Shown here: positions 13,426-27,674 of the stretch, in pieces
How the letters are laid out: every line of letters begins with the position of its first letter
How positions within the stretch are numbered: the stretch's first letter is position 1
DNA from: Chiridota heheva
Taxonomy: Eukaryota; Echinodermata; Holothuroidea; Apodida; Chiridotidae
Direction of reading: 5' to 3'
DNA length: 64,000 nucleotides
NCBI GenBank assembly: GCA_020152595.1
Contig: JAIGNY010000912.1
Span: 80,001 to 144,000, forward strand
Made by a program: the position numbers and the translations under genes
Notes under the pieces: model-generated
What the model was told of the DNA's origin: nothing
What the model saw: the letters and a program-made list of their open reading frames with translations, nothing else
The model's database searches: none

Positions 13426-13443
13426 ACCTTAACGCGTTAAGGT
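13426..13443. other. perfect 18-bp palindrome
   Basis: ACCTTAACGCGTTAAGGT reads the same on both strands. It stands alone in the long otp intron, with no array or element boundary visible around it. Confidence 0.6.
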
Positions 13444-13984
13444 TGGATATTCTTAACCGTGCTGCCGTATATTTTGGAGATTGGTGTATTGACCATTTTT
13501 ATCAGTATACATTTTTGTTATCTAGGTTTTGGTCATAGTTGCATTTATTTTCATTTCTTTAATTCCTTCACCACTACGCCAGTGACTGATTTGTCTGAGT
13601 ATCTATCGTTAAAGTAGCCAACCCAAATTCCTCGAACAAACTGTTCACATGGTTTTCATTACTTCAAACAACCAAATCCTGTGATCTGGTGAATAAGGAT
13701 TTGACAGTATATCGTCTTGCACAAATCCATATTTCTGTTTATTCATATATAAAAGTATCCACAGTTTTGAAGGCATATATGACTTAGTTGTACAAATTTC
13801 CTTCTATAAAAGAAGCAGATATTAAAAAATAAAAACGAAGTGTATTTAAATACATTGTTTTGGTCAGGTGATATTGGGTTTTGAAGATATTACTTGCTTC
13901 AGACATAGCCTACTTTGTGTGTGATGTTTACTGTTGTGTGAGACGTCACACACTCACTTTATCATTTTAACTGATTCTCATGAA

Positions 13985-14478
13985 TTTCAAAATTTATAGA
14001 TTTTTAATTTTTAAAGAAGTAAAATGCTCTCGATTGCAATACCCACAAGTTATAGAATCCATTTGATAATACCAATTAAAATATCATCGACGAAAAAAGA
14101 TTGGTGAAAATTTTCCTCATCATTTTATTGTTTTAATTATCTTCTATTACATATGAACTTGCTTGCTCGATGGCTTACCTTGTAAGAACATATGCTACCA
14201 GAGTGAAGTAGCCTTATCAATACTTACAGAGATCGTCAACAAGGAATCTTTTATTAATGGAAATATTCAATTATTGTCAAATAAAAAAAATGCATTTTGA
14301 TCAATACTATAATTAGTATCATTTTCGTATCATTTTGATCAATACTATAATTAGTATCATTTTCGTATCATTTTGATCAATACTATAATTAGTATCACTT
14401 TTGTATCATTTTGATCAAAATTCATAGATTTTTTTAATAAAGTAAAATGCTCTCGATTGAAATACCCACACGTTATAA
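13985..14478. repeat. 38-bp direct repeat (3.3 units) within a duplicated segment
   Basis: Units start at 14294, 14332, 14370 and a partial at 14408, exactly 38 bp apart, each beginning attttgatcaatactataat. The sequence right after the array (14418-14478) is a copy of 13985-14055, sharing gtaaaatgctctcgattg and aatacccaca. The array therefore lies between two direct copies of a 60-70 bp segment. Confidence 0.8.
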
Positions 14479-16805
14479 TTAGTATCAATTAGTATCATTT
14501 TTGTATTAAATTACCACTTACGACTGTCTGCATTTACTGGCAGTATTATCATGATATATACCATATAGAAAGACTTTCTCCAATGATCTTTTCTTTATAA
14601 GAGACCGACTAATGATATCATAACCTACTTAAATTTTGCTGTTAAATTTTCGTAAATCTAATTTTTATTCATATGTACATAAATAATGTAATGTCATTCC
14701 AATATCAAATTTTCCACTTCTAATATTTCATCATACTCAATTAATCGCTTCCTTGGTTCATCTACTTTTATGGCGCATTGATTTAATGCCAATGTTTATC
14801 AAACGATAATGATTATGTGGAGGCCGATAAAAAATGCAGTTTCTCCGCATTTTTTTTTTTTAATTTACCCATGTACATCTAAAAAGCTAACAAAATGCGC
14901 AACACATAAACCAAATGTTAACTGCATTATTATGATACTTTCTGCAAAGTTTAATGTTTACTTCTTTGTACGATTAACGGCAGAAATATTTAATGCCACA
15001 GATTACCAATTCATTTTATTAGCTAGTTCCATTAGCACATGTCCAATTGTTCCCTCCCAATAATCAATCAAAAACAATCCAAATATCAAATTATAAACAA
15101 TTCGGGTAAGGCAATGAAGCTTTTTTGCCTAAAAGAAATTAGCGCGGTTTTATAAACGGCGAGGTAGTTGTGTCACGTTTTGTTCGCAAGGTATGTGCGG
15201 GTTATCGTCAAACCTTCTGTAATTTACAATCAGTGTAGCATTTATACTGCTAATGTGTTTTAACCCAACTTTTATTGAAATAACTTAGCCATAATTTTTC
15301 TCTCATAAAATCAACATGAATGAAAGAGAAACTTAGAATCACTTGTTTCATTTCAGTATATTCTTTCGGAGTAGCTTATGACTAGCTTCATGCATCATCA
15401 TCAACCATTTTAGTAAATGATATTACCGAAAATTCGTATTCAAAAAGTCATGATATATATATCGAATCTATAAAACAACAGTGAGACAAGTTAATTTTCT
15501 TCAAAATTATTATGTTGGGAGTAAAAGGGAAAAGGGGTACACCAGACACTTTGCGGCGATTGGTTTGCTGTCCATATATTAAGACTAAAAATGCATGAAA
15601 ACATGAAATCTTTTCCCAAGCCTGATAATTACCAAAACAAATTTCCCCATTCCCAAAACTTTTTTTCGAAAAATTTCCTTTCAAAGTTTTGTGTGCAGGT
15701 ATGATTAAAACCTCATTTTCATTTTGTTTTTTAAGTTTAAATTTCCCCTTCCATCAAATTATCTGGGGCGTGATACCCCATGTGTCTCCGATCACCGCAT
15801 ACATTATTATGTCGATGAAAAAAAACCGTATCGCAATGCTTAGATCATATTATTATATACATATTTCTTATTCGTTAGTGTTGCATTTTCTTACCTACAA
15901 AGTACGCCGTATTTGTATCATTTCAAACCTTTCAAAATTGAATAAATAAGCAGTGTTGAAAATAAAGGAAAGAAGGGTTTCAACTTACAACACCATATAT
16001 AATACGTTTAGCTAGTGAATAGAGATAATGTATGATTTTGTAAGCTGTTTTCACATATATTTAGTTGAATTTTGCTTCATTTACTCTTGTCGCAAGAGAC
16101 GATTCAAATAAAAGAGACTAATCTGCTCTATCTAATAAATTTTAAATTCCCTAAATACAATTCTTGTTGTTAATCCAAAACGGTACCCATATTCCAAACC
16201 TTTTATTTAAAAGATGATGAATTTGGACATGTAACATATTCTGAGAATTTTTTAAAATAACTAAAAATTTAATTCTGTCACCTTTAATATTGATTCATTT
16301 GTTTTGAAGTGTTTCAATTGGGACTGATAAAAATGGCGAGATTGATAGAACTCCTTTTGAAATGAAGAGTGATGGTTAATGCAGACGAGTGTTTATACAC
16401 CGCATTATGCTCAATCAGGCAGCTAATAGCTTGTTTGATTGCTGGATCACTTGTGCGCGTGTCCAGGTACTTTAGACCTGTTTTCGATAAGCGTTCAACT
16501 TCTGCCATCGAAGAGAAATAACATAAATCATGGTAGTATTTATCTGGCCAAAAAAATTGAATGCATTTTTTTTTTGGTGGGGATCGAAACACTGCCTTAT
16601 TAGTTTAGCAGCTCAAAAAGAACGTAGGCTTATAATTTTTTTAAATATATGCTTCTTATAACTAGTGTAATTTATTGAAAATTTAGATGATTCTGGATTA
16701 GACGAAGAATTAATTGTTTAACCTGTTCTGGTTTCTTCTATGTAGCTATTCGCCAACTGTTAACCACAAATCTTCATATAGGGATCCATATCTGCTATAA
16801 AGGGT

Positions 16806-17320
16806 TCATTCATAGTGCGCTATGTTTTTGGCACAGGATAATACATAAAGAAGCTTCGCAGAGATTAAGCGATTAAGCGATCATATTGTTATGATCTTAA
16901 ACAAATTATTCCAAAAGTTAAAGTTTGTGTATTTTTTCAAATCTCTATACCGAATTTTTGCAATTTTTTGATAAAAAGGAAGAAATTAATTCAGGTTTAA
17001 ATTATAGTGCGTTATATTTTCAGCACATGATAATGCATAGAAGCTGGGTAGAGATGACGCTGGATGCACTCGAGTTAGGCCCCCGTGCATCGCTTAATCT
17101 CTGCAAAGCTTCTTTATGTATTATCTTGTGCCAAAAACATAGCGCACTATGAATTAACACTTTTTAATGAATAATGCGCCACAGGTACAGGATAATGCAT
17201 AGAAGTTGGGCACAGATTGAGAGGTTCACAAGGGCGGAGCCCGAGTGCATTCAGCAATATATGTGCAACCAGCTTCTATGCATTATCCCGTACCGAACGC
17301 ATAGCGCGTTATTCATTAAC
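16806..17320. mobile_element. foldback-type element cluster
   Basis: Arm 16806-16871 pairs with 17091-17157 as an inverted repeat of about 66 bp with few mismatches. A second foldback has arms at about 17166-17220 and 17260-17320. Another direct copy of the arm is at 17002-17053. All arms carry variants of tagtgcgctatg followed by gcacaggataatgcatagaag, and a stray arm-like piece lies at 18390-18410. No coding capacity. This looks like nested non-autonomous inverted-repeat transposons. Confidence 0.75.
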
Positions 17321-19841
17321 CCTGTTCATATATATCTAACAGACTATTTCATTAAAATTAAAAAAAATAAGCAAAATTTATGAAACACAAAAACTTTTAA
17401 CATTCTAATATTAGATTTTCATGATACTCACAATAACAATGACTCAGTTTCAATGTGTAGTATTCATCCGCAAAGTAACAAACTAAAGATACGCATAACA
17501 TAGCAATACATGAGCTAAAATAAACAAATCTTTGAAAAGTCTTTAAAATTGTTCATATTTACATAAGATTAAGAAAAAAAGTACCAAAATATATTTTAAT
17601 TATCAAAAGGATTGTCTGATAGTAACTTATTCATTAACGTAGTACAACCTGAAGAAAACTAGAAAGAAACTAAGCCAAATATATTTCACTTTTCGTGTTG
17701 TTAAGCAAGTATATCTTAATCCGAAAGCTAGGCCTAGCCTAGACATGCTGGACGGCCTACACAAAAATTGATTGGCGTGTACGTATGTAGCTAACCTACG
17801 TACGTACGTCCGTGCCATGACTCGTGTACGTTAACATACAAACAAACAGAACAGCTAAACATTCTGACATTGTACTGAAGTAAAGCATGTGTGTATATGC
17901 GCATGTAGGTGGTGTTGTGACTTACCGAAGTTATAACTTATAGATTAATTAAAAGGATTATCAGGTGTAACAAGTGAATAATTTCTGACAATGATTTTTT
18001 AAAGGTTTATGAATAAGCTCAACGAGAGTTGGTTGGTACGTTGGCTTACGCAGTACGTTACAGTTTGAGCTTGTTGACCAATTAGCTGGTTTGGCTTCTA
18101 TTTTTAAACATTAGGCATGTTTTCATTCTCTAAATCCTTGAGAGGATCTAATTTGAGGTCAAAACTTTTCAGATTAATGTAAGCAGACATTTTAATACAG
18201 CAGGTCGTTGTAAGCAACAACAATGAAATTTAGTCAGAACAATTCTGTGATAAAATTCCGCAAAATAAAAACTGTCAGTAATCTTATCGTTTGTAGCAGA
18301 TGACGGCTAACTTTAGGCATTTCAAGTTTGTTGGTCGATGACGACATATGCCGGAACTACTTTTCTCTCAGTTCAATGAACCCATGCATTCGGTACAGGA
18401 TAACACATGGACCTACGCAATACACGCTGTCTACAGACTATATATGAATACAAAATAATGAATTCTCTCCCATCATATCAGAAAAAGGTTTTAAATGATA
18501 AATCCACCCTACATTTAACAACATAATGATGATACATCAATTATCCTGATACTTAGTAAAGACGGCATAACATGACTTACTTTGTGGTAATAAGGCAATG
18601 AAGATGCATGTAACCCATGCTGTATATCAACATGGAAGATGGCATCAAGATTATGAAAGTGATGACGGCGGTAATTACACATGCGATAATACTGACAGAT
18701 CCCCAAATCGGAATGGTGTTGATAATACTGATAATGACAATATTGATGTGGTCATTGTGGCAATAGTGACAATGATTATCATTTAAAACCTATATCTTTT
18801 TTTAAATTTCTTTTAATGATAAAAAATGTATTCATTCTCATTCTCTTTGCGCTCTCTAACATTAGTGCTTGCATTGCTTCTTACACCAAGAGATAAGACA
18901 TTAAATCAGAGATAAATGAAATAAAGCCTTCATGCAGAGAACTGAATATATGCTAAATGCTCAATAGCAGTTAAAGAAAATTAAACGAGACTTTGATTAA
19001 TAATGTTAATATCAATCCTATTTTGATATGGTCAAAAAGGATTATATTCTGCCAAATCACCACCGAATACTTTCAATTTATATCGTTTGATTAGTTTTCT
19101 TTTGTTTTCTTTATTTACTTTCAAACACTACCTTTTATGTTGTTGTAAAGTTGCAAGCATTTAATTACTTTGATCTAAATCCATTTAGGCGTATACCAGA
19201 CTTGTTCTACCTACTGATTTTTAAAGCAAGCATAAACTAATTAACACTCAAGCTGGAATAGTCCCGAATCGGTTACGTTAGCGTTCCTGAAGGGGTGAAG
19301 GGTTAAATACCCATTAACGCTGACAAAAATCGATGGATGCATTCGGGATAATGGTAATGAAAATATTCTAAATAGCAAGAAAAATCTCTTTAGTTTGCAG
19401 CGACGAGACAGCCTTTATTTGTTGTACATATCTAAAGAAATCAAAATGCATATGGCCAGTTAGAACATCAAATATCCCTTATGCATTCGTAAAATACAAA
19501 GTTCGGGTCTAGTGCATTGGTACTATAGCTCATATTTCTGTTATTGTTGGGCGTAGAAGCCACCGTTGTTTCAATGTAAAAGTCATCGATTGTTTTTGTC
19601 TTTTTAATATATATATTTAGAAAGTAATAAACTAATTTTCGAGCACCCTCTGTCTAAAAAGCCTACCTTGCTGGAATAAATTTCAAGTATGTAGTTTCTA
19701 CATTTTATTCTTCAGGAAGTTAAACTAAATATGTCACAAAGTGAGGAATTCTTTGAAACTTCTAAATGTGACATCGGTAATTCCAAGTCCCTTAAATTCA
19801 GGCAGAAGGTATAATACCATATTGAAACTGAAAATATCACT

Positions 19842-19856
19842 ACATCTCTGGCAATA
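19842..19856. repeat. left target-site duplication of the SINE
   Basis: The stretch tctctggcaatagtt with its left neighbour (cactaca) matches 20621-20635 (tctctggcaatattt). This pair looks like the target-site duplication bounding the SINE plus the element inserted at its 3' end. Confidence 0.6.
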
Positions 19857-19868
19857 GTTCAAGTTAAA

Positions 19869-20365
19869 CAGTCCGGCAGCATGCCTATTAATGGGGACAT
19901 AAATGTACCTATTAATGGGAACATTTTGCTACATGGAAGCCGCCATTTTGTGATATTTTCCATGATCCTTTGCTATCCTAATGTTAAAGCTTTATGCAAT
20001 GTTACATTTTTCAAAGTTAAAATACGTCTGGGAAAAATAGTTTTGCTAGTGGAAACTTAAAAACTTTCGAAAATACCTTCATTACTCTCTAATGGCTAAA
20101 ACTTTTCCACTCCCATTTAATATGTGCACCACCTGACCACGCTGTTTTCAAAATATTAGAAATAATAGACAGTAGAGCTAGGCTTTTAGGCGCGAAACAG
20201 CAATTTCGAAAATTCAAATGTTTTTCAAACCAATGAATTTTAATATCTAAAATACATAGATTAGAGACTGCGCCATTTTATCGCAACATCCAACAATGTG
20301 GCTGCCTGACTTTAATATTCTCGTGTGTTATGCATGTTCCTATTAATAGGCATGCTTCCGGCCTG
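19869..20365. mobile_element. 497-bp TIR element with TTAAA target duplication
   Basis: The left end CAGTCCGGCAGCATGCCTAT and the right end (inverted CAGGCCGGAAGCATGCCTAT) form an imperfect TIR that continues for about 30 bp. TTAAA flanks both sides (19864-19868 and 20366-20370). There is no long reading frame. It is a non-autonomous DNA transposon inserted at the 3' tail of the adjoining minus-strand SINE. The superfamily cannot be fixed from a 5-bp TSD alone. Confidence 0.8.
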
Positions 20366-20620
20366 TTAAATCATCCGAGCCATTGGGCCCATAGGGCTGG
20401 CGTTCATCCCCGGTTTCCATGGCGCAACAGGATAAGAGCATATGACGGTCCATTGTATGTTAACTCCCCAGCAATACTGGGACTCATTTTCACAGCCTGG
20501 TGGAGCTGAGGCATAAGGTTTAAAGTGCCCTCTTCAAGGACACAGCACAGCTGCTCGATTGGGAATCAAACCCGGTAATTCTCATTCCCAAAAGAGACTC
20601 CAATCTCTGAGCCACTACAT
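20366..20620 (-). mobile_element. tRNA-derived SINE, copy 1
   Basis: On the minus strand it begins with an A-box-like TAGTGGCTCAG and, after about 40 nt, a B-box-like GGGTTTGATTCCC: a degenerate internal Pol III promoter. The body and 3' part (CTGGGGAGTTAA, TTGCGCCATGGAA, GGATGATTTAA) match a second copy at 61387-61680. A probable TSD of about 15 bp lies at 20621-20635 and, beyond the inserted TIR element, at 19842-19856. Confidence 0.8.
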
Positions 20621-22299
20621 TCTCTGGCAATATTTAGGTAACATATCTTCGATTTAAAAACTTTGAGATGTCTAATGATAATGGTTGTTACAAATTAAAA
20701 TTATATAAATGTAAATAATTACTTCGCATTCTTAGTTTTTGAAATATGGTTCATTAAAATTAGCAGTTTTTTAAATAGATTCAAGAAAATTGTTGATGTA
20801 CGAAAGAGCATATGTAAGTCACAAAATTTCTCTTGAATTTCAGTCATTAAAAATTACGAAAGTGCCCTTTCATGTAAACTGTTTATTGGGAGTATCGTAT
20901 AGTTTCCCTGAAATGCTTTGTCATAATCAACTACTCTTTCTATCTCTATTTCTCAACGTTTTACAATGGTCTGAATGATCCTACACACGCTGCAAATTTG
21001 AAGAAGAAAAAAATACACATATCAAGATATGAGAATTCGGAGCGCTGTGAAATATTAACTTCTTATCAAATCTGAGGATACTTTCCATGGTTTCATGGTA
21101 TAATGTATCACACGTGTGGAAACAATACCACTTACTTTCCTCCGAGTTTCTAATTTTTTCTTCGAAGAGTTTTGTTTCGTAATAAGAACGTCTTAACATT
21201 AAGTAATTATAAGTCGTGCTTGTACCCAACAATCTTATTTTGATAAGCACTCTTGACCACTCAGGTGTAATGAATATTTGAAACATCATGTTTTTCCTTT
21301 TGCCTATTTTATCAGCCTTTTCCTCCAGACTAATTTTCGTCGAAAAAGGTTACGTTCGTCTGAATAATTATGATTGTTTTCTCTTTCAGCTGAAGTAACT
21401 TTGTATTTCCTTCTTCAATTCAAAGGATAAAGAATTATTAATAAACAAGAACGTATTATTTTGCTTCGCGCACAATGAATATGATCAATAAAAGCTAACA
21501 AAATGATTGCGGCTAACCGAGGTTTAAGAACTTTGTCTGTACACTTCAACAGGTGGGTTGCCATCTAAAATGACAACTCCATGGTTCAAAATAAATGGGG
21601 GTCATAAAGTGTTTAACTTGTTCACATCAGAGAATTGCCACTAGAATGACAACTCTTAAAATGCTTCAATCAACTTTTGTTACAAAACGTCCCGTGCTTG
21701 TTGGATACCACTAGGGTCCTTAAGCAAAAGCAATCCTTATCTTTATCATGAAATTTGTAGTAATTCTTTTCAAAATCAATACAATACCATGACTTTCATA
21801 TCATCGGCATAAGTGCTGCAATAATTACATTGACCATCATAAGCTCTATCATTATCATCAGTCAATGGCACCAACGTCATTCACACTACAGTCGCCATTA
21901 TCTTAGTGTCGTAACAAAATAATCACTTTAATCTTCACAATAAAAGGGCCTACATAATGGAATGAGGCTCAATTTAAGGAATTGTTGCAAGAACACAAAT
22001 GTGTTTATCAAGTTTACAAAAGGGATAAAGCGACAATTATACTACATTTTACTTGCTTTGGAATGAGCGAACATATTTAGAATATTCAGTACGAAAATGT
22101 TCCACCCTGTACTTTCTACAACTATTAAAATCGTATGACGATAAAGATGCCATTCGGTTGGTACTGATTTGGTTTTGAAACTAGGTTATTGTTTAAAAAT
22201 GAAATTAATTTTTTTTATAAATGTAAGTGTGATTAAGTGTTTAAAAAGAATTTGAAATGTTCTAACAACAAATCCCTCTAAGCTTCTAGCCTGAGCATC

Positions 22300-22385
22300 G
22301 ACAACGCACGATAAAGTAGATCCTATACCAAGTTTGACGAGAAAGAGATATGGACAGGTAGCAACAAGTTGAGCTTAATAGGAAC
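22300..22385. repeat. dispersed element, left half
   Basis: Shares tttgacgagaaa, atatggacag and tagcaacaa with 4170-4230 of the element in the other otp intron. The homology stops where the 20-bp minisatellite begins and resumes after it (23110). Confidence 0.6.
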
Positions 22386-22388
22386 AAA

Positions 22389-22985
22389 ATATGCTACAAA
22401 CCATGAAAATAGGCTATACACCTTAAAAATAGGTTATAAACCATGAAAATAGACTTTAAACTATGAAAATAGGCTATAAACTATGAAAATAGGCTATAAA
22501 CCATGAAAATAGGCTATAAACCATGAAAATAGGCTATACACCAGGAAAATAGGCTATAAAACATAAAAATAGGCTATAAACCATGAAAGTAGGCTATAAA
22601 CCATGAAACTATGCTAAAAACAATGAAAATAGGCTATAAACCATGGGAATGTGCTATAAATCATGATGATAAGCTTAGACCATGAATATAGGCTATAAAC
22701 CATGAAAATATGCTATAAACCATGAACATAGGCTATAAACTATGAAAATAGGCTATAAACCATGAAAATATGCTACAAACCATGGAAATATGCTATAAAT
22801 CATGAAAATATGCTATAAACTATAAAAATAGGCTATACACTATGAAAATATGTTATAAAGCATAAAAATAGGCTATAGACCACAAACATATGCTATAAAC
22901 CATTGAAATATGCTACAAACCATAAAAATGGGCTATAAACCATAAAGATATGCTTACAAACCATAAAAATATGCTACAAACCATG
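22389..22985. repeat. 20-bp minisatellite, about 30 copies
   Basis: The unit is about 20 bp, aggctataaaccatgaaaat, with frequent one-base changes and occasional one-base indels. It occupies the middle of a dispersed element whose two halves lie on either side. Confidence 0.93.
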
Positions 22986-23109
22986 CGATCATATCAAAAT
23001 CCGTAAAACATTGACCATTTTACAGCACTTATAATTTTAAGGAAATATTATAATGTATACTGCAAATTATAAATTGTAAACCCACTCATTTCCTTATTGT
23101 TTTTAAATC

Positions 23110-23175
23110 TCCCGCCAAAGTTGAATGGGAGCACTTGAATAATGAATATGGCCAAGCAGTTTCATTATCCATCAT
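23110..23175. repeat. dispersed element, right half
   Basis: Shares gttgaatgggagca, cttgaata and gccaa..gtttca with 4240-4300. Together with 22300-22385 it brackets the 20-bp array. Confidence 0.6.
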
Positions 23176-24427
23176 ACAATTTATGATTATTAGTCAGATG
23201 ATTTTCAGAAAATAAGTTTAAAGAATTACATAAAAGAGTTTAAGCTGTATTTACACATAACAACTTTTTCATACATAAATAATTTTTCAAATTTTGTTTA
23301 GCCGTATATCGGAAACTACAAGGTTTTTGACATCATTTAAGATTATTCTGTTCAGATTTCAGTGTCTTTTGTATACGGTGTCCTTTCCCAATTCTTTAAA
23401 GCGGCAAATGTAAGTATAACATTTTTCTTATGCTAGCAGAACAATCATGCTAAGTTTTGTTATTAAGTCATTTTCGCAAATCGTATTACAGAATCTTGTA
23501 TTTCGTCACTTCAATGGTAATTGGTTAAATTGTCATTTGGGACACATCTTTGTAATAAAGATCAAATTTTTCTCTTTTTATGTTTTCTTGCCATAAAATG
23601 TTGATGTAGAAGCTATAAATCTGACATCAGAAATTGATAAACGTGTATGAATCATCTCGAGGGACATCGAGTCTAAGCATTGTGTAAATGATAAGAATAT
23701 GATTGTCCATTGACCAATATATTCATAATTATTTCCGTTTTTAAAAATTACAGAAACAAAGATTTAAGCGTTTGGATATACTATAATATACAAACACCGT
23801 TCATATTGCAACAGTTTTAATTCCCCATTACATTAATTATCCTACATATATAGTTTGATGTATTTCTATAGTTCCATTATTACATATGTTGCTAAACTCC
23901 TTTTCATTAACAGATTAACAAGATCAAAACATGAAATTCTCAAATTGCAAATTTGATGTGTACTACCTTCTTACAAATCGCATATATACATAAATCCGTA
24001 TGAAATTGGTAAGTGCCTAAAACAATTAATATGGGTTTTTGGTACTATCGTTACGATTTCTTTTGTACTATTAATCAAAGGTGGATTAATGATAACAAAT
24101 ATTTGAATTTGAGTGCTACTTTTTATTTCAGCCACTGTTTCTCTACTATTGATTATTTGCGGTATGTCTTGCCTTTCATAATATCATTCGCATAATGGTT
24201 TTCGTTGTATATTTCATTCACACAGTTTTGACAAATATTAACATTGTGATCATTTATCCAAGTATTGATCGACGATTACTTTTTACATACTATGTTATGA
24301 GTAAAGAATGAAAATAAGTTCAGTATAAATTGCAACTTTGTGAATACCATACGAATATAATAGATAATTTATGTTCCTGATGAATTTGGTATACCGCATC
24401 GATTTCTTTACATTTTATCATTTGATG

Positions 24428-25019
<592 letters not shown>

Positions 25020-27300
25020 ACTATGAAAAAACAAAAACTAAAAATCATGCTGATATCTTTCTCCATTTAGGAGTTATTGCAAAGATTGTTCGAATGTGTT
25101 GAAAAGTGACTTCACAGTGTACACTGTAATGTCATAAAGGCAAATTCAAGACAATTTATGTATATTTCTTTGAAAATTGATTGCCTCTTCCTAAACTACT
25201 GGAAGCATTTTTGTTTATTTATTAAGATGGGGTATAACATAAACTTTATATGAACGTTTCTTTGCCCATCTGTTCAAACCTTGCACTCCATAAGCAAAAG
25301 AAATACATTTTTTTAGTATATATAAGAATTATCTGGATCTGCCTTTATGACATCACATTTTATAATGCGAGGTCAACTTTCAACATATTCGTGCAATCTT
25401 TGAAATGCAATAACTTCTAAACGGAAAATGATATCAAAATGATTTGTACACCAAAATGTTCTTTAATAGTTCTCCTTAAAAATAATGGGAATATTCCTTT
25501 AACAATAATTACACTAAAGGAACATAACGCTTGAAGTGTTTGAAATCTTATTACGTTTATTCCGCCTTTCTATATACTATTTCAAAAACATTTCTATATA
25601 TGGTTTTGCAAAATTTGTGAATAAGAAGATTCATCCTTCTACACTTGCAAAACAAAAACATAAGACGTTAAGATATATTGATGAACAATTGATGAATAAA
25701 ATTCAAGTGGAAGCTCAAAACTCTGTGTGACATGTAGAACAATATTTTTCACTAATTTTGGCAAACTACATATCGCTTATTGTGCATGTATTCAACAATC
25801 AGGGACAAAAAGAATAAACATTAGCTACACTGTTTTGAAATTCATTCAAATTCAAATAAATAGCATTAAAACCATCGGAATCGATCACAACAATCTCCAC
25901 TTTCAAGAAGAAAATATGCCCTAATGTGATTTTCTTTTCTTTTGTAAATTGTTTGACATCTAAATTTTGTGTCAGAATATTAAATAAAGAATGTAAATAT
26001 TGTGAGTCATTTGCATATCTAATCAGCATTTAAATGGATAAGAAGTTCTCAAAATGGATATATGTCTAGATGGGAAAGGAACGGTTTGAAGAATTAAACA
26101 AAGTTTTAGGCTGTCTTTAACCTTCTACATGTAATTTTACAATATTAAAAGAGTTTTAAACGTTGAATGTTCATTATACTGAATATTCATTATACATGCA
26201 AATTTTAAGATATTTCCACTCATAATGAGATGTTCACGTGTTTAACAAGCATCATATTTTCTACTCTAGTACATTTAGTGCGTTTTCGAAGTTTTTGTAG
26301 CAGTTACTGATAAAGAAAAATCGATATAAATTTCACCAACATATTCCAAACGTTATAATTGAACAAAATGGACGTTAACTGCAGTTTTAGTATGAAAGTT
26401 TTGTTTAATACAATTTCACACAAACATGTGTTTAAAAGGGTAGCTTTATGCTACAGTCTTCTATATAATGAACAACATACTTTTTTTAATATGACCGTAA
26501 ATTCGATTACTTTTATATAGTTTTAAAACTTATTTGCGTACCTGAATTTTTGTTTTCAATTTGCCATTTGAAGTATAATTTAGATTAATACGCTCTGTTT
26601 ATGAATCTGGATGATGTACATTTATTTCACATTGATATATTTTATTAAAACAAAGCGTATATGAACTCAAATAGATAAAGTGAAACAATTGTATCCTGTA
26701 TAGGACCGACACATTCTAATTTGTCTTATTTTTGTGAGATATTCAAGGATTTTTTTTTGTATCAATACTTTAATTTTCTGTCGTTACTTTAGTCTATAAT
26801 TTGTACCTAAAATATATGGAAGAATGTTTACTTATGCATATACGCTTCAAATTATTGCCTTCTACAGTTTGTCACGCCTCAATTACAAAATTGTATTCGC
26901 AGGAATCGTGGTAAAATAATTTCATGCACCTTTTGATATCCTTTAGAAGATTCAAAGTTCATGAGGGATTTTTCAAAGAAATCATCTACATTAGATGATC
27001 ATATTTATGTCGTTATCATTAATAAGAATATTCAGGTATAACGAAAACTCGTTTCGATACCCTTATCATTAAATTCCATTTTTTGCTTGTTAAACATACA
27101 ATGGAATAAATCAGACGAAAAGCATATGCGACATGTCGTATCACCAAGGATATTATTCCTCTACAAATACTCTAATGAAATTAGGGCAATTTGTTGTATG
27201 TATTTTTGATCAATCTCAGCAACAGATTTACATACATGTTCAAGAGTTAAGTATTTTGCTGACCATAGACATGTTTCATTTATCATATATCTTTGTGTTA

Positions 27301-27674
27301 TAGACCTTTTCAAATCTGAATCGGCAACTTCCGGATAACTAATTTAAATAATGTCACATGGCCGAGATTCACGTGTCCATAATGGACCAATCGTATACTT
27401 GAGGAATCTTATTGACTAATAAAATACTGGAGGAATCTTGGCCGTCTGTACAATTCACGAACTGTATGAGACCAAGCGTATAAAATATGTTTTCAAGCGC
27501 ACATATCATACGTGCCTTACACATGAAGGGAATACGCGCGCGTATTGCTGCTTACATTTTTTCCTTAAACTTGCACCTGATTGGTTGGAAAACAAAGGAA
27601 AAGTTTCCCCAGCATTTGATTGGTCGAAGTACTGAAGAAATCACGTTCGGCTAAACTCGGTTTGAAAAGGTCTA
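27301..27674. mobile_element. TA-flanked MITE, copy 2 (374 bp)
   Basis: Perfect 14-bp terminal inverted repeats TAGACCTTTTCAAA / TTTGAAAAGGTCTA, flanked by TA at 27299-27300 and 27675-27676. Same length and sequence family as 702-1075. The short open frame inside it (27438-27635) is not preserved as a coding frame in the other copy. Confidence 0.9.

Noticed and set aside
18598..18786. 62-residue ATG frame with acidic middle and hydrophobic end
   Set aside because: Composition follows a gataatactgataatgaca-like low-complexity stretch. No splice signals, and the frame on the opposite strand is equally open.
20366..20620. tRNA gene suggested by A- and B-box-like motifs (also 61387-61680)
   Set aside because: No cloverleaf of normal length follows, and the two loci share a long non-tRNA body, so they are SINEs.
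27438..27635. 65-residue frame within MITE copy 2
   Set aside because: The other MITE copy differs by indels and stops in this frame, so it is not a conserved product.
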